From contig JACPID010000024.1 in assembly GCA_016188265.1 (NCBI GenBank), forward strand, positions 1 to 47,244: DNA of 47,244 bases, read 5' to 3'. The notes below the pieces were generated by a model. It saw only the letters and a program-made list of their open reading frames with translations, was not told the DNA's origin and ran no database searches. Of this stretch, positions 1 through 7,388 are shown in pieces. The stretch's first letter is position 1; each line of letters opens with the position of its first letter. A program made the position numbers and the translations under genes. The stretch is from Candidatus Woesearchaeota archaeon (GTDB lineage Archaea; Nanobdellota; Nanobdellia; Woesearchaeales; ARS49).

Positions 1-993
1 ACTGCTCTTCTTAGCGGTGCACTGTTAGCATTTATTAGTTATCCAATTTATAAGTATACAAAGAAATTTATTAAAAATGACGGATTGCGTGCGAGCTTGC
101 TTACTCTTGTTATTTTTTTAGTGCTGACTTTGCCGTTAATTTACGTGGTTAGTAATGTTACTAGAGAATCGATTTTCAGGCAAACAAACCAACTTTATTT
201 AACTGCTAAACAAAAGGTTTTCAGTGGAAATATTTTAAATTTAGATTGTGAAGGCCAGAAATCTTTTGCTTGTGATTTAAATGAAAATATTAATGCAGCA
301 CTGGATAATCCAGATGCAAGGCAATACCTTGCAAATATTATTGGTGATGCACTGACTTTATTTTCTAAATCAATTTCTGATATTTTATTATCAATTCCTA
401 AATTATTCATTAGTATTATAATAACGGTTCTTGCTGTGTTTTATTTTTTACGTGATGGAAAAACAAGTATTGATAGAATACAGCTTTTGTTGCCTCTCAA
501 AAAACACCATCAAATTGAATTATTTACAAAATTATATGATATTGCATATGCTGTTTTATATGGGACTTTATTAGTTGCGCTGCTTCAGGGTGTTTATGCT
601 GCCATTGGTTTTGCTGTTTTTGGGTTTAGCAATACTTTTATTATCGGCGCTTTTATTTTCTTTTTTGCACTGCTCCCTCTAATCGGCGCATGGGTTGTTT
701 GGGTTCCAATAGTTTTATTTCACATACTTTCAAGTTATGTTTCAGGAGAAGTTGCAATTATAAAATGGATTTTGCTTGTATTGTTTGGGTTTTCTATTTC
801 AACAATTGATAATTTAATAAGGCCTTTTGTAATTGGTGGAAAAGCTAGAATGAATGCGTTGTTAATATTCTTAGGAGTACTTGGAGGTTTGTTAATGTTT
901 GGTATTTTTGGTTTTGTTTTTGGCCCGATTGTTTTAGGTCTTGCTAAAGTTTTGCTTGAGATTTATGAAGAAGAAAAAACTTGTGCAAAATGA
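1..993 (+). CDS. AI-2E family transporter (5'-truncated by window edge)
   Basis: The reading frame is open from base 1 and runs to the TGA at 991-993, so the true start lies outside the window; a TTG at 85 is only an internal leucine. The visible 330 residues are almost all hydrophobic helices with short polar loops, including a helix pair of the AI-2E exporter family (PF01594) and the typical C-terminal segment in which a Leu-Ile-Arg-Pro stretch is followed by a Gly-rich helix. The family comprises polytopic inner-membrane exporters or antiporters (TqsA-like, some Na+/H+ antiporters); the substrate cannot be read from sequence. The stop overlaps the start of the AMP phosphorylase gene (ATGA), suggesting one transcript, although no functional link is obvious. 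Confidence 0.85.
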   Translation, partial: TALLSGALLAFISYPIYKYTKKFIKNDGLRASLLTLVIFLVLTLPLIYVVSNVTRESIFRQTNQLYLTAKQKVFSGNILNLDCEGQKSFACDLNENINAALDNPDARQYLANIIGDALTLFSKSISDILLSIPKLFISIIITVLAVFYFLRDGKTSIDRIQLLLPLKKHHQIELFTKLYDIAYAVLYGTLLVALLQGVYAAIGFAVFGFSNTFIIGAFIFFFALLPLIGAWVVWVPIVLFHILSSYVSGEVAIIKWILLVLFGFSISTIDNLIRPFVIGGKARMNALLIFLGVLGGLLMFGIFGFVFGPIVLGLAKVLLEIYEEEKTCAK

Positions 994-2483
994 AATTAAT
1001 TGTTAAAGATGTTGATATTGCAGCTGGAGGAGTGTATGTTGTTTTGCTTAATCAAAAGGATGCAGAACTTTTAGACCTGCATCACATGGATCGTGTTGTT
1101 GTACAGCATAATTCAAAAAAAATAGTTGCAGTATTAAATATTGGTGAATCAAATAAGCCAGTTTCTCCTGGGAGAATAGGTCTTTTTGAAGAAGTTATTT
1201 CTGCATTAAAAGTTAAGAATGGAGATACAGTTTCAGTTTCGCTTGCTAGAAAGCCAAATTCAATTGTTGCAATTAGAAAAAAACTTGATGGAAGAGAGTT
1301 ATCTTATGAAGATACTTTGTTGATAGTAAAAGATATAGTTAATGATAGATTAACCAGTATTGAACTAACAAGTTATGTTGCTGCTAATTATACTTTAGGT
1401 ATGAGTAGAAAAGAGATTGTTGATTTAACAAAAGCAATGACTGTGACAGGAGAGCAAATTAAGATAAAATCAAAGCCAGTTCTTGACATTCACTCAATCG
1501 GCGGTGTGCCTGGAAACCGAACAACAATTATTATTGTTCCAATTATTTTAGCAGCAGGATGCGTGATACCAAAAACAAGCAGTAGAGCCATAACATCTCC
1601 AGCAGGTACTGCAGATACAATGGAAGTGTTTTGTCCTGTAATTGCTTCAGCTAAAAAAATAAAATCATTATTAAAAGAAATTGGCGGCTTTATTTTATGG
1701 GGCGGAGCAGTTAATCTTGCACCTGCAGATGATAAAATTATCAAAGTTGAGCATCCTTTAAGCATTGATGCAGAAGGTCAAATGCTAGCTTCTATAATGG
1801 CAAAAAAAGCATGTGTTAGTGCAACACATTTACTTATGGAAATTCCTTTAGGTGCTGGTTCTAAAGTTAAAAATCGCGAAGAAGCACTGCATTTAAAAAA
1901 TGAATTTGAATTTTTAGGGAAAGAATTAGGAATAAATATTTTAGCTTATTTATCAGACGGAACTCAGCCGATAGGTAATGGTATTGGCCCAATTTTAGAA
2001 GCAAGAGATTGTTTATGGCTGCTTCAAAATGATCCGAGAGCTCCTCAAGATTTAAGAGAAAAATCACTTGAAATGGCTGGTTTGTTATTGGAATTTTCTG
2101 GTAAAGTTAAAAAAGGGCAAGGATATTCTCTGGCAGAACAATTGCTTAATTCTGGAAAAGCATACAACACTTTTGTTAAGCTTATAAAAGCCCAAGGAGG
2201 AAAAGATCCTTCTAAAAACGTTCTTAATCCAAGTAATTTAACATTCACTCTGCGTGCAGCAAACAATGGCTACATTACCCATATTGATACTATTGCTATT
2301 GCAAAAATCGCACGATTAGCAGGAGCACCTAAGGATATTAATTCAGGCATTTATTTATACAAGCATAAAGATAATTATGTTAAAAAAGGAGATGCATTAT
2401 TAACAGTTTATGCCCATGGCAAAGAAAAGCTAGTATTTGCAACTGAAGCTTGTAAAGAATTAAAACCCCATCAAATAGAGTAA
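990..2483 (+). CDS. deoA: AMP phosphorylase
   Basis: A 497-residue member of the thymidine/pyrimidine phosphorylase superfamily of the archaeal AMP phosphorylase type, which converts AMP and phosphate to adenine and ribose-1,5-bisphosphate, the first step of the archaeal AMP pathway that can feed form III RuBisCO. Visible features are the extra N-terminal domain characteristic of the archaeal enzyme (about residues 1-85), a helical domain (about 100-150), the phosphate-binding stretch HSIGGVPGNR at 168-177 and SRAITSPAGTADTMEV at 198-213. Length matches the family (about 500). I chose ATG 990, which overlaps the stop of the upstream permease and gives the usual MKLIVK-type N-terminus; a TTG at 981 is also in frame. 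No RuBisCO or ribose-bisphosphate isomerase is in the window, so use in carbon fixation versus nucleoside salvage is undecided. Confidence 0.93.
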   Translation: MKLIVKDVDIAAGGVYVVLLNQKDAELLDLHHMDRVVVQHNSKKIVAVLNIGESNKPVSPGRIGLFEEVISALKVKNGDTVSVSLARKPNSIVAIRKKLDGRELSYEDTLLIVKDIVNDRLTSIELTSYVAANYTLGMSRKEIVDLTKAMTVTGEQIKIKSKPVLDIHSIGGVPGNRTTIIIVPIILAAGCVIPKTSSRAITSPAGTADTMEVFCPVIASAKKIKSLLKEIGGFILWGGAVNLAPADDKIIKVEHPLSIDAEGQMLASIMAKKACVSATHLLMEIPLGAGSKVKNREEALHLKNEFEFLGKELGINILAYLSDGTQPIGNGIGPILEARDCLWLLQNDPRAPQDLREKSLEMAGLLLEFSGKVKKGQGYSLAEQLLNSGKAYNTFVKLIKAQGGKDPSKNVLNPSNLTFTLRAANNGYITHIDTIAIAKIARLAGAPKDINSGIYLYKHKDNYVKKGDALLTVYAHGKEKLVFATEACKELKPHQIE

Positions 2484-2492
2484 TAAGGTAAA

Positions 2493-2500
2493 TATTTATA
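2493..2500 (+). promoter_or_regulatory. TATA box of the gene at 2523
   Basis: TATTTATA lies 23-30 nt upstream of the ATG at 2523. This spacing recurs throughout the window and predicts a leaderless or nearly leaderless transcript. Confidence 0.6.
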
Positions 2501-2522
2501 TTAGCAGAAATTTCTTCTTTTT

Positions 2523-3971
2523 ATGCATTGGAGAGAAATAATAGGTGATCCAAAAGAAGATATTAAAAGAGTAACAATTAATCTGTTTGGAACATCAAAT
2601 CAATATCGTAGCTTAAAAGGCAATGAAAAAATTTCAAGATACCTAATTGATGTTTCAGGAATAATAACAGGTGCTTATTCATTTATTTTAGGGAATCAAA
2701 TACAAAATTTAAACACTTTGGCGCAAGGTGCAGCTATTACTCTTTATTTTATTCTAGATTCTGCAATGGCTATTAATGGTAGTCCTTCTTTTATTGGTCA
2801 AATACAAGACCAATTTAGATGGAGAAGAATAAGTGCAAAACAAGAAAAAGAACACTTGCTTAAGGAAGCTGAAAAAGAAAAACGAAAAATGATGGTTCGT
2901 AGAGAAGTTAGTAAAGAATTAATGTGTTTTTATAAAGATTTTTTTGGAAATTTAGGAGATTTAGAATTTATTTATTTTAAAAAGGGTTTATGTGAAGAAG
3001 AAAAAAAAGATTTATCAGATTTATTAAAACAAGTTGATATTGAATCTCAAAATCTGCCTACAGTTGGTGTTGAATTAGAATATTCATCTAAATTAGCTGA
3101 GAACACTATTAAAAAACTAGTAGATGGGAGCTATGTTTATCCTAATAAAGTTCCCGAGAGTTACAGCAAAGAATACAAATCTGAAATAAGAATTTTGCCA
3201 GCAAAACCTTATGTTTTTCGCTGGTTAATAGAAGAAGTTGGAAAATATTTACCTTCAGAAATTGCACCATCAGTTCAAATTTCTGTTGGAAATGTTAATG
3301 GTAAAAGAATGCCATATATACTCTTAGCTCTTTATTTCATGAGTCCAGATTGTATTTTTCCAACTGTTGTATCAGAAAATAATGATAAAATAGGTTATCC
3401 TGGAGTGTATGTTGGTGAAACTGTAGATGTTGAAGGCAATAAAATAGCAAGAGGGCAGACAAACTATCACTTTATGCATAATTCTGATCCTAATGAAATA
3501 GCAGACGCAGCATTATTTGCAGCAAAACTTCATTCTTTAAATGATACAACATTTAGAGATTTTGAAGATGACTTAAGAGAATTGCTTGGATTTCCAACAA
3601 GGCAAATAAGTGTTAATGGCAAAGAATATATTAAAGAAAATGATGCGCTAAATGAATTATTAAAAAAAAACTGGCCTAATAAAGAAAGAAGTAATCTGTG
3701 TGCATATCAGCCGCCGCCTGAATTTTTTGAGTATAGCATTAACAAAGCTAAAGCGCATTTAGGCCTTATAAATCTTGAAGAGAGATTAGGCATTGAATTA
3801 AAACAAAAACTAGAAGTTTTAAGTGAAGAAAAAATAGAGTTAAGTGAAGATGAAATTGAATTAGTGCAAGAAATTAATAATTCAGTTAAAAAATTACTTA
3901 TAAATTATGCAATAACAACTAGTGAAGACATTCAATACTGCTGTTCTTTTGAAAAAGCATTAAAGCATTAG
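2523..3971 (+). CDS. Uncharacterised membrane-anchored protein, possible amidoligase-like domain
   Basis: I do not recognise this 482-residue protein with confidence. Residues 38-86 contain two hydrophobic stretches likely to be membrane helices; 100-130 is a basic helical segment. The C-terminal two thirds looks globular: VGVELEY at 181-187, then EIRILPAKPY at 221-230 and SVQISVGN at 250-257. An acidic Gly-Val-Glu-x-Glu strand, a second Glu in an E-x-R-x-x-P strand, and an S-V-x-x-S-V-G strand in this order resemble the start of the amidoligase/glutamate-cysteine-ligase fold (PF12224-like), but the expected His motif is replaced by Gln, so this is a weak assignment. The gene has its own TATA box; the small membrane-protein genes downstream are convergent. 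Confidence 0.75.
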   Translation: MHWREIIGDPKEDIKRVTINLFGTSNQYRSLKGNEKISRYLIDVSGIITGAYSFILGNQIQNLNTLAQGAAITLYFILDSAMAINGSPSFIGQIQDQFRWRRISAKQEKEHLLKEAEKEKRKMMVRREVSKELMCFYKDFFGNLGDLEFIYFKKGLCEEEKKDLSDLLKQVDIESQNLPTVGVELEYSSKLAENTIKKLVDGSYVYPNKVPESYSKEYKSEIRILPAKPYVFRWLIEEVGKYLPSEIAPSVQISVGNVNGKRMPYILLALYFMSPDCIFPTVVSENNDKIGYPGVYVGETVDVEGNKIARGQTNYHFMHNSDPNEIADAALFAAKLHSLNDTTFRDFEDDLRELLGFPTRQISVNGKEYIKENDALNELLKKNWPNKERSNLCAYQPPPEFFEYSINKAKAHLGLINLEERLGIELKQKLEVLSEEKIELSEDEIELVQEINNSVKKLLINYAITTSEDIQYCCSFEKALKH

Positions 3972-3975
3972 TAAA

Positions 3976-4281
3976 TTATTGAACTTTATTTTTTTTATAT
4001 GCTACATAAAAAAAGTCAATTAAAAAAGTAGTGATAACAAATGCAGTGGTGCTAGATGCTATTATTGTTTGTTGAGCATCATCAATTATTGCAGTAAAAA
4101 AACCCAACCATTCTATAAAAATGCTTGTTGCCCAGAAAAAACCTAAAAGTGCAGCTATTGAGTATACAAGCCAGTAACTTGATACATTTTTAGTTTTATT
4201 AAAATTTTTAATAGAGAAAACTAAGGTTATTAAGAACAAAACTGAACTTATTCCTTCGATTACTGTTATTTCATATGTCAT
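3976..4281 (-). CDS. Small membrane protein, about three TM segments
   Basis: 101 residues from the ATG at 4281 (MTYEIT start). An in-frame upstream start at 4332 exists but would bury the gene deep in its neighbour. Three hydrophobic segments are visible at about residues 5-23, 34-56 and 70-90. The start overlaps the stop of the next minus-strand gene (4271-4594) by 11 nt, so the pair is probably translated together. The two proteins share a loose pattern (Trp and Tyr in TM2, a run of small residues, Thr-rich TM3) and may be diverged paralogues forming one complex. Function unknown. Confidence 0.65.
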   Translation of the reverse strand: MTYEITVIEGISSVLFLITLVFSIKNFNKTKNVSSYWLVYSIAALLGFFWATSIFIEWLGFFTAIIDDAQQTIIASSTTAFVITTFLIDFFYVAYKKNKVQ

Positions 4282-4594
4282 TTTTTTTAAATTTCTTAAT
4301 TTTTTTAGTAAGTTCTTTTTCAAATAAAACAATCTGTTTATTGCTCAAGTAAGCATTTGTTAAGAATAATAGCGCTGATAATAAAGTTCCAATTAAGTGT
4401 TCAACATAATTTAAAAGTACAGGATAAAAAAAAGTTTCTAGTATTGTTGCAATTGACCCTATTAATAAAGTAGTATAGCCTAAAAAAAACCAAGTAATTG
4501 TGCTTTTATATTTAAAATAAGCATGAATAACAGGAATATAACCAATTAAAATAAGCAATAAAATAATAACTTCATTAACTTCTATGCTAACCAA
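4271..4594 (-). CDS. Small membrane protein, first gene of a two-gene operon
   Basis: 107 residues if started at the TTG at 4594, which is preceded by AAGGTGAT with a 3-nt spacer; a further TTG at 4615 is in frame but lacks a ribosome binding site. Three to four hydrophobic segments occupy most of the chain and the C-terminus is a short Lys-rich tail. The transcript probably arises from the TATA-like element at about 4628-4639, shared with the divergent SET gene. No family recognised. Confidence 0.65.
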   Translation of the reverse strand: MVSIEVNEVIILLLILIGYIPVIHAYFKYKSTITWFFLGYTTLLIGSIATILETFFYPVLLNYVEHLIGTLLSALLFLTNAYLSNKQIVLFEKELTKKIKKFKKNDI

Positions 4595-4597
4595 TTT

Positions 4598-4605
4598 ATC
4601 ACCTT
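4598..4605 (-). promoter_or_regulatory. Shine-Dalgarno site fixing a TTG start
   Basis: On the minus strand AAGGTGAT is followed after AAA by TTG (4594). The same AAGGTGA core precedes the TTG starts at 28628 and 46683. Confidence 0.55.
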
Positions 4606-4627
4606 TTTTATACAAAATTGTGAAGTG

Positions 4628-4639
4628 ATATTTATATAC
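4628..4639. promoter_or_regulatory. Shared TATA element between the SET gene and the small membrane-protein pair
   Basis: ATATTTATATAC reads as a TATA box on both strands. TTTATATA (4631-4638) is 23-30 nt upstream of the SET start at 4661; on the minus strand the same block is 34-45 nt upstream of the TTG at 4594, leaving room for the Shine-Dalgarno site there. Confidence 0.5.
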
Positions 4640-4660
4640 TTTTTTGTTTTCAATATAATT

Positions 4661-5038
4661 ATGATTGATGTTGTTATAAAAAAATCAAAAATACATGGTG
4701 AAGGAATATTTGCGGCGCGTGATTATAATAAATGTGAAGTTGTTATAAGATGGAGTACACATTGTGAATTATCAAAAGAAAAAGTAGGTAAACTATCAGA
4801 AAAAGAAAAACAAAATGTATCATATATTAACGGAAAATATATATTAGTGCCGCCAGAAGGGCGTCTTAATCATTCCTGTAATTCAAATGTGTATTTAGAT
4901 AAAGAAAATTTTTGTTATGTCGCGAAGAGAAATATTAAAAAAGGTGAAGAACTCACAACAGATTACAGAAAGGAATCAGAACCAGGTTTTGAGATGATAT
5001 GCAAGTGCGGAAGTAAAAATTGTCATGGAAATATTTGA
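4661..5038 (+). CDS. SET-domain protein (lysine methyltransferase-like)
   Basis: A 125-residue minimal SET protein. HGEGIFAAR (12-20) is the N-terminal SET strand, NHSCNSN (70-76) the pseudo-knot/SAM-binding motif, GEELTTDY (95-102) carries the catalytic Tyr motif, and a Cys-x-Cys-Gly-Ser-x4-Cys tail (Cys114, 116 and 121) is a post-SET zinc site. SET enzymes transfer methyl groups from SAM to protein lysines; the target here is unknown. Start at ATG 4661 rather than the in-frame GTG at 4625, because the TATA box would fall inside the longer version. The 3' end overlaps the following MgtE-like gene by 14 nt, implying co-translation with cation transporters. Confidence 0.88.
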   Translation: MIDVVIKKSKIHGEGIFAARDYNKCEVVIRWSTHCELSKEKVGKLSEKEKQNVSYINGKYILVPPEGRLNHSCNSNVYLDKENFCYVAKRNIKKGEELTTDYRKESEPGFEMICKCGSKNCHGNI

Positions 5039-5567
5039 TAAAAAATTCAAGGAAATATTTTCTTCTCAGATAGTTTCAATAGTTGGAGGGCTTATTGCAG
5101 GCACAATTCTGGCAATGTATACTGATAAAATATTTTTAATTCCTGGAATTTTAATTTTGCTTCCAGGATTTTTGGAAATGAGGGGAAACATCAGCGGCTC
5201 TTTGGCAGCCCGCCTAGCCTCTGGGATGTATCTTGGAATTGTAAATCCCGAAAAAAATACATCAAGAATTGTTAAAGGAAATGTATTTGCTTCAATAATA
5301 CTTGCAATTGTTGTTTCATTTGTTTTAGGTTTAGTGACTTTTTTTTTTAATTACCTTGTTTTTGGCATTATAACACTTAAAATACTTTTTATTCCAGTAA
5401 TTGCCGGTGCACTGGCAAACTTAATAGAAATACCTTTAACTTTGTTTTTCACATTTTATTTTTTCAGAAAAGGATATGATCCTGATGATATAATGGGTCC
5501 TTTTGTAACTTCAACTGGCGACATAACTAGTATTTTATCGTTATTAATCGTGGTGTTGTTAATATGA
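5025..5567 (+). CDS. MgtE/SLC41-like integral membrane domain protein (first copy)
   Basis: 180 residues consisting only of the MgtE/SLC41 divalent-cation channel domain (PF01769): five hydrophobic helices with the Pro-Gly-Phe-Leu-Glu-Met-Arg-Gly-Asn segment near residues 46-55 and a later Asp-Pro-Asp-Asp / Pro-x-x-x-Ser/Thr-Thr-Gly-Asp segment (about 151-166) that carry the family's metal-pathway residues. The cytosolic N and CBS domains of bacterial MgtE are absent, as is usual for archaeal single-domain relatives. Start ATG 5025 lies inside the SET gene; the end overlaps the second copy by ATGA. Likely imports Mg2+ or another divalent cation as a heterodimer with the next gene product. Confidence 0.85.
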   Translation: MEIFDKKFKEIFSSQIVSIVGGLIAGTILAMYTDKIFLIPGILILLPGFLEMRGNISGSLAARLASGMYLGIVNPEKNTSRIVKGNVFASIILAIVVSFVLGLVTFFFNYLVFGIITLKILFIPVIAGALANLIEIPLTLFFTFYFFRKGYDPDDIMGPFVTSTGDITSILSLLIVVLLI

Positions 5568-6259
5568 AAAAGCTAAAACAACATCTTGAAGAATTGAAGC
5601 AAGTAAAAAGGAAAAAGTACCATCCTATTAAAACAAAGATAAGAAAAAAATACAGATTATCTGGAAAAACCTTGTTTTATATAAAAGAATATGGCCCTCA
5701 TAACAACGTCTCCAGAACAATCATCAAAGAAAGCATAAAGATTCTTATGCTTGCATCTTTATTAAGCTCTTTTGGTGGTTTGGCTGTTGAGAATATTAAA
5801 ACAGTATTTATTTCAATAGTTCCTTTAATTGTGCTTCTTCCTGTATTGAATGATATGTTGGGAGATTACGGGATTATTATATCTTCAAAGTTCACTACAC
5901 TTTTGTATACAGGAAAAATTATGGACAATTGGTACAAAAGTAGTATATTGAAAAAAATGTTGTTGCAAATTTTTATTATAGCAGTATTAACTGCTGTTAT
6001 TAGTTCTTCTATTGCACTGGTTATTTCATCTTTTTCAGGATATAATTTGAATTTTGAAACTTCATACAAAATATTTCTCATAAGTATACTGGACACAATA
6101 TTTATTGTTAGTCTTTTATTTCTAGTAGCAGTTCTTGGCGGTTTGTACATTTACAAAAAAAATGAAGATCCTGATAATTTCTTAATTCCTATTACAACTT
6201 CTATTGCTGATTTTGGAAACATGCTTCTTTTAACGCTTTTGGTTATTTTATTATTTTAG
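5564..6259 (+). CDS. MgtE/SLC41-like integral membrane domain protein (second copy)
   Basis: 231 residues with a basic hydrophilic N-terminal extension (about 1-50) followed by the same five-helix MgtE-type domain. A Leu-Pro-Val-Leu-Asn-Asp-Met-x-Gly-Asp-Tyr-Gly segment (about 86-97) replaces the first-copy Gly-Phe-Leu-Glu-Met-Arg-Gly-Asn, and Glu-Asp-Pro-Asp-Asn with Thr-Thr-Ser-Ile-Ala-Asp near residues 200-215 corresponds to the second pore segment. Two such domains make a full pore in SLC41-type proteins, so the ATGA-coupled pair probably assembles as a heterodimer. Confidence 0.82.
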   Translation: MKKLKQHLEELKQVKRKKYHPIKTKIRKKYRLSGKTLFYIKEYGPHNNVSRTIIKESIKILMLASLLSSFGGLAVENIKTVFISIVPLIVLLPVLNDMLGDYGIIISSKFTTLLYTGKIMDNWYKSSILKKMLLQIFIIAVLTAVISSSIALVISSFSGYNLNFETSYKIFLISILDTIFIVSLLFLVAVLGGLYIYKKNEDPDNFLIPITTSIADFGNMLLLTLLVILLF

Positions 6260-6268
6260 CCGACAAAA

Positions 6269-6276
6269 TTATATAC
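6269..6276 (+). promoter_or_regulatory. TATA box of the RCK protein gene at 6302
   Basis: TTATATAC lies 26-33 nt upstream of ATG 6302. Confidence 0.55.
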
Positions 6277-6301
6277 TTCTAAAATTAGCAGTACTAAAAA
6301 G

Positions 6302-7078
6302 ATGGTGAAAGAAATAGTAAGAGAGATTCCTGTAATAGAAGTATTTGAAGAATTTTTTCATGCGCGTAAAAAAATTATTGCACTACTTATTTTTTTCTTT
6401 AATTTATTTGCTTTTGGCATTATTGGTTATATCATAACTGAAAAAATCAGTCCTTTTCAAGCATTTGATTATACGGTTGATACTCTTATCTTTAAGGAGC
6501 TGGAATTATCTGATGCTGGAAAAACAATTCATACGCTGCTTCTCTTATTTGGCATTATTGTTTTATGGTTTACTGTTTGGACTTCTCTTGATATCTTTCT
6601 TGAGGGTCATTTTCATAAATATTTTTCTGAGGTGAGATTAATGGACAAAATCAAAAAACTTAAACAGCATTATATTCTCTGTGGCGGAGGAAGAGTAGGT
6701 GTACATGTAGCTATGGAGTTAAACAAAAAAAAAATTCCTTTTATAATTATTGAAAAAGACATTCATTTGATTCCTAATCTTAAGAAGAAAAAATTTTTAG
6801 TTTTACACGGAGATTCTTTAGAAGAAGAGATTCTTCTTGAAGCTGGTGTTGAAAAAGCAAAAGCGCTAATCAGTGTTTTATCTGAAACAGAGAAGAATAT
6901 TTTGGTAATTTTAACAGCTAAAGAAATAAATCCTAATCTTAAGATTTATGCTAGAGCGCATGGCGAACATCTTGTGAAAAAACTCAAACGAGCAGGAGCA
7001 GATTATGTCTTCCTTCCAGAAGTAATTTGTGCAGAGGATATTATGAAGAAAGTAGATAAAGAAGAACTTTCCAAATAA
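6302..7078 (+). CDS. Two-TM channel-like protein with TrkA-N (RCK) domain, selectivity filter not recognisable
   Basis: 258 residues: TM1 about 25-45, a pore-loop position at 51-66, TM2 about 76-97, then a Rossmann RCK/TrkA-N domain at 121-245 with the nucleotide-binding turn CGGGRVG at 127-133 and a conserved acidic residue at the end of strand 2 (IIEKD, 149-153). The architecture is that of prokaryotic RCK-gated K+ channels, but the filter Thr-Val-Gly-Tyr-Gly-Asp is missing: the segment reads Phe-Asp-Tyr-Thr-Val-Asp-Thr-Leu-Ile-Phe-Lys-Glu. It may conduct a different ion, act as a non-conducting regulator of the MgtE-like pair upstream, or be a nucleotide sensor. Confidence 0.82.
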   Translation: MVKEIVREIPVIEVFEEFFHARKKIIALLIFFFNLFAFGIIGYIITEKISPFQAFDYTVDTLIFKELELSDAGKTIHTLLLLFGIIVLWFTVWTSLDIFLEGHFHKYFSEVRLMDKIKKLKQHYILCGGGRVGVHVAMELNKKKIPFIIIEKDIHLIPNLKKKKFLVLHGDSLEEEILLEAGVEKAKALISVLSETEKNILVILTAKEINPNLKIYARAHGEHLVKKLKRAGADYVFLPEVICAEDIMKKVDKEELSK

Positions 7079-7103
7079 ACCCTTCTTACACAAATTTTAT
7101 TTT

Positions 7104-7148
7104 TAGTACGCGCCATAATTTGTAGAACACTCTTTATGGCGCGTACTA
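7104..7148. repeat. Long hairpin, 15-bp perfect inverted repeat
   Basis: TAGTACGCGCCATAA at 7104-7118 is repeated inverted at 7134-7148 with a 15-nt loop. It lies between the end of the plus-strand RCK gene and the 3' end of the minus-strand tRNA-Ser. It could be a bidirectional terminator or processing signal, though stem-loops are not the usual archaeal terminator. Confidence 0.7.
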
Positions 7149-7150
7149 TT

Positions 7151-7192
7151 TAGAAAACGAAAGTATTGTCTTATTATTTATTTCGTTTTCTA
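7151..7192. repeat. Second hairpin, 12-bp perfect inverted repeat
   Basis: TAGAAAACGAAA at 7151-7162 pairs with 7181-7192, loop 18 nt. It starts 2 nt after the preceding hairpin, and the two together fill most of the gap between convergent transcription units. Confidence 0.65.
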
Positions 7193-7214
7193 TTTCTTAT
7201 TAATTGAATTCTAA

Positions 7215-7335
7215 CGCCGCCACCCGGATTTGAACCGGGATATCCTTGCGGAAACAGCCTAGCTTTACTTGCGTTCAGGACTTGCCTAAGTGCAAGTTTC
7301 CAGGGCTGCGCAATACCAGGTTATGCGATGGCGGC
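7215..7335 (-). tRNA. tRNA-Ser (anticodon GGA) with a 37-nt intron
   Basis: Seven acceptor pairs (GCCGCCA with TGGCGGC), discriminator G as in archaeal tRNA-Ser, a short D stem with GG in the loop, an extended variable arm (class II) and a perfect T arm CCCGG-TTCAAAT-CCGGG. The anticodon stem CAGCC/GGCTG (7304-7308 with 7255-7259) closes only if an intron at 7261-7297 is removed, at the canonical position after nucleotide 37. The loop then reads CT-GGA-A-A, anticodon GGA. The mature length is 84 nt and CCA is not encoded. Confidence 0.9.
7261..7297 (-). other. tRNA-Ser intron
   Basis: 37 nt inserted between anticodon-loop positions 37 and 38. It contains CTTGC-ACTTAG-GCAAG, an internal 5-bp hairpin, which fits a relaxed bulge-helix-bulge substrate for the archaeal splicing endonuclease. 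Confidence 0.75.
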
Positions 7336-7388
7336 ATTGATGCTAATTTACTCGTCACTTTTAAAAATTTAGCGGTTGGTTTTTGTTA

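Noticed and set aside
1490-2266. Minus-strand open frames opposite the AMP phosphorylase gene
   Set aside because: Shadow frames of a strongly conserved enzyme gene, without promoters or ribosome sites.
7104-7192. Possible CRISPR-like repeats around the twin hairpins
   Set aside because: The two stems differ in sequence and there is no repeat-spacer periodicity here or elsewhere in the window.
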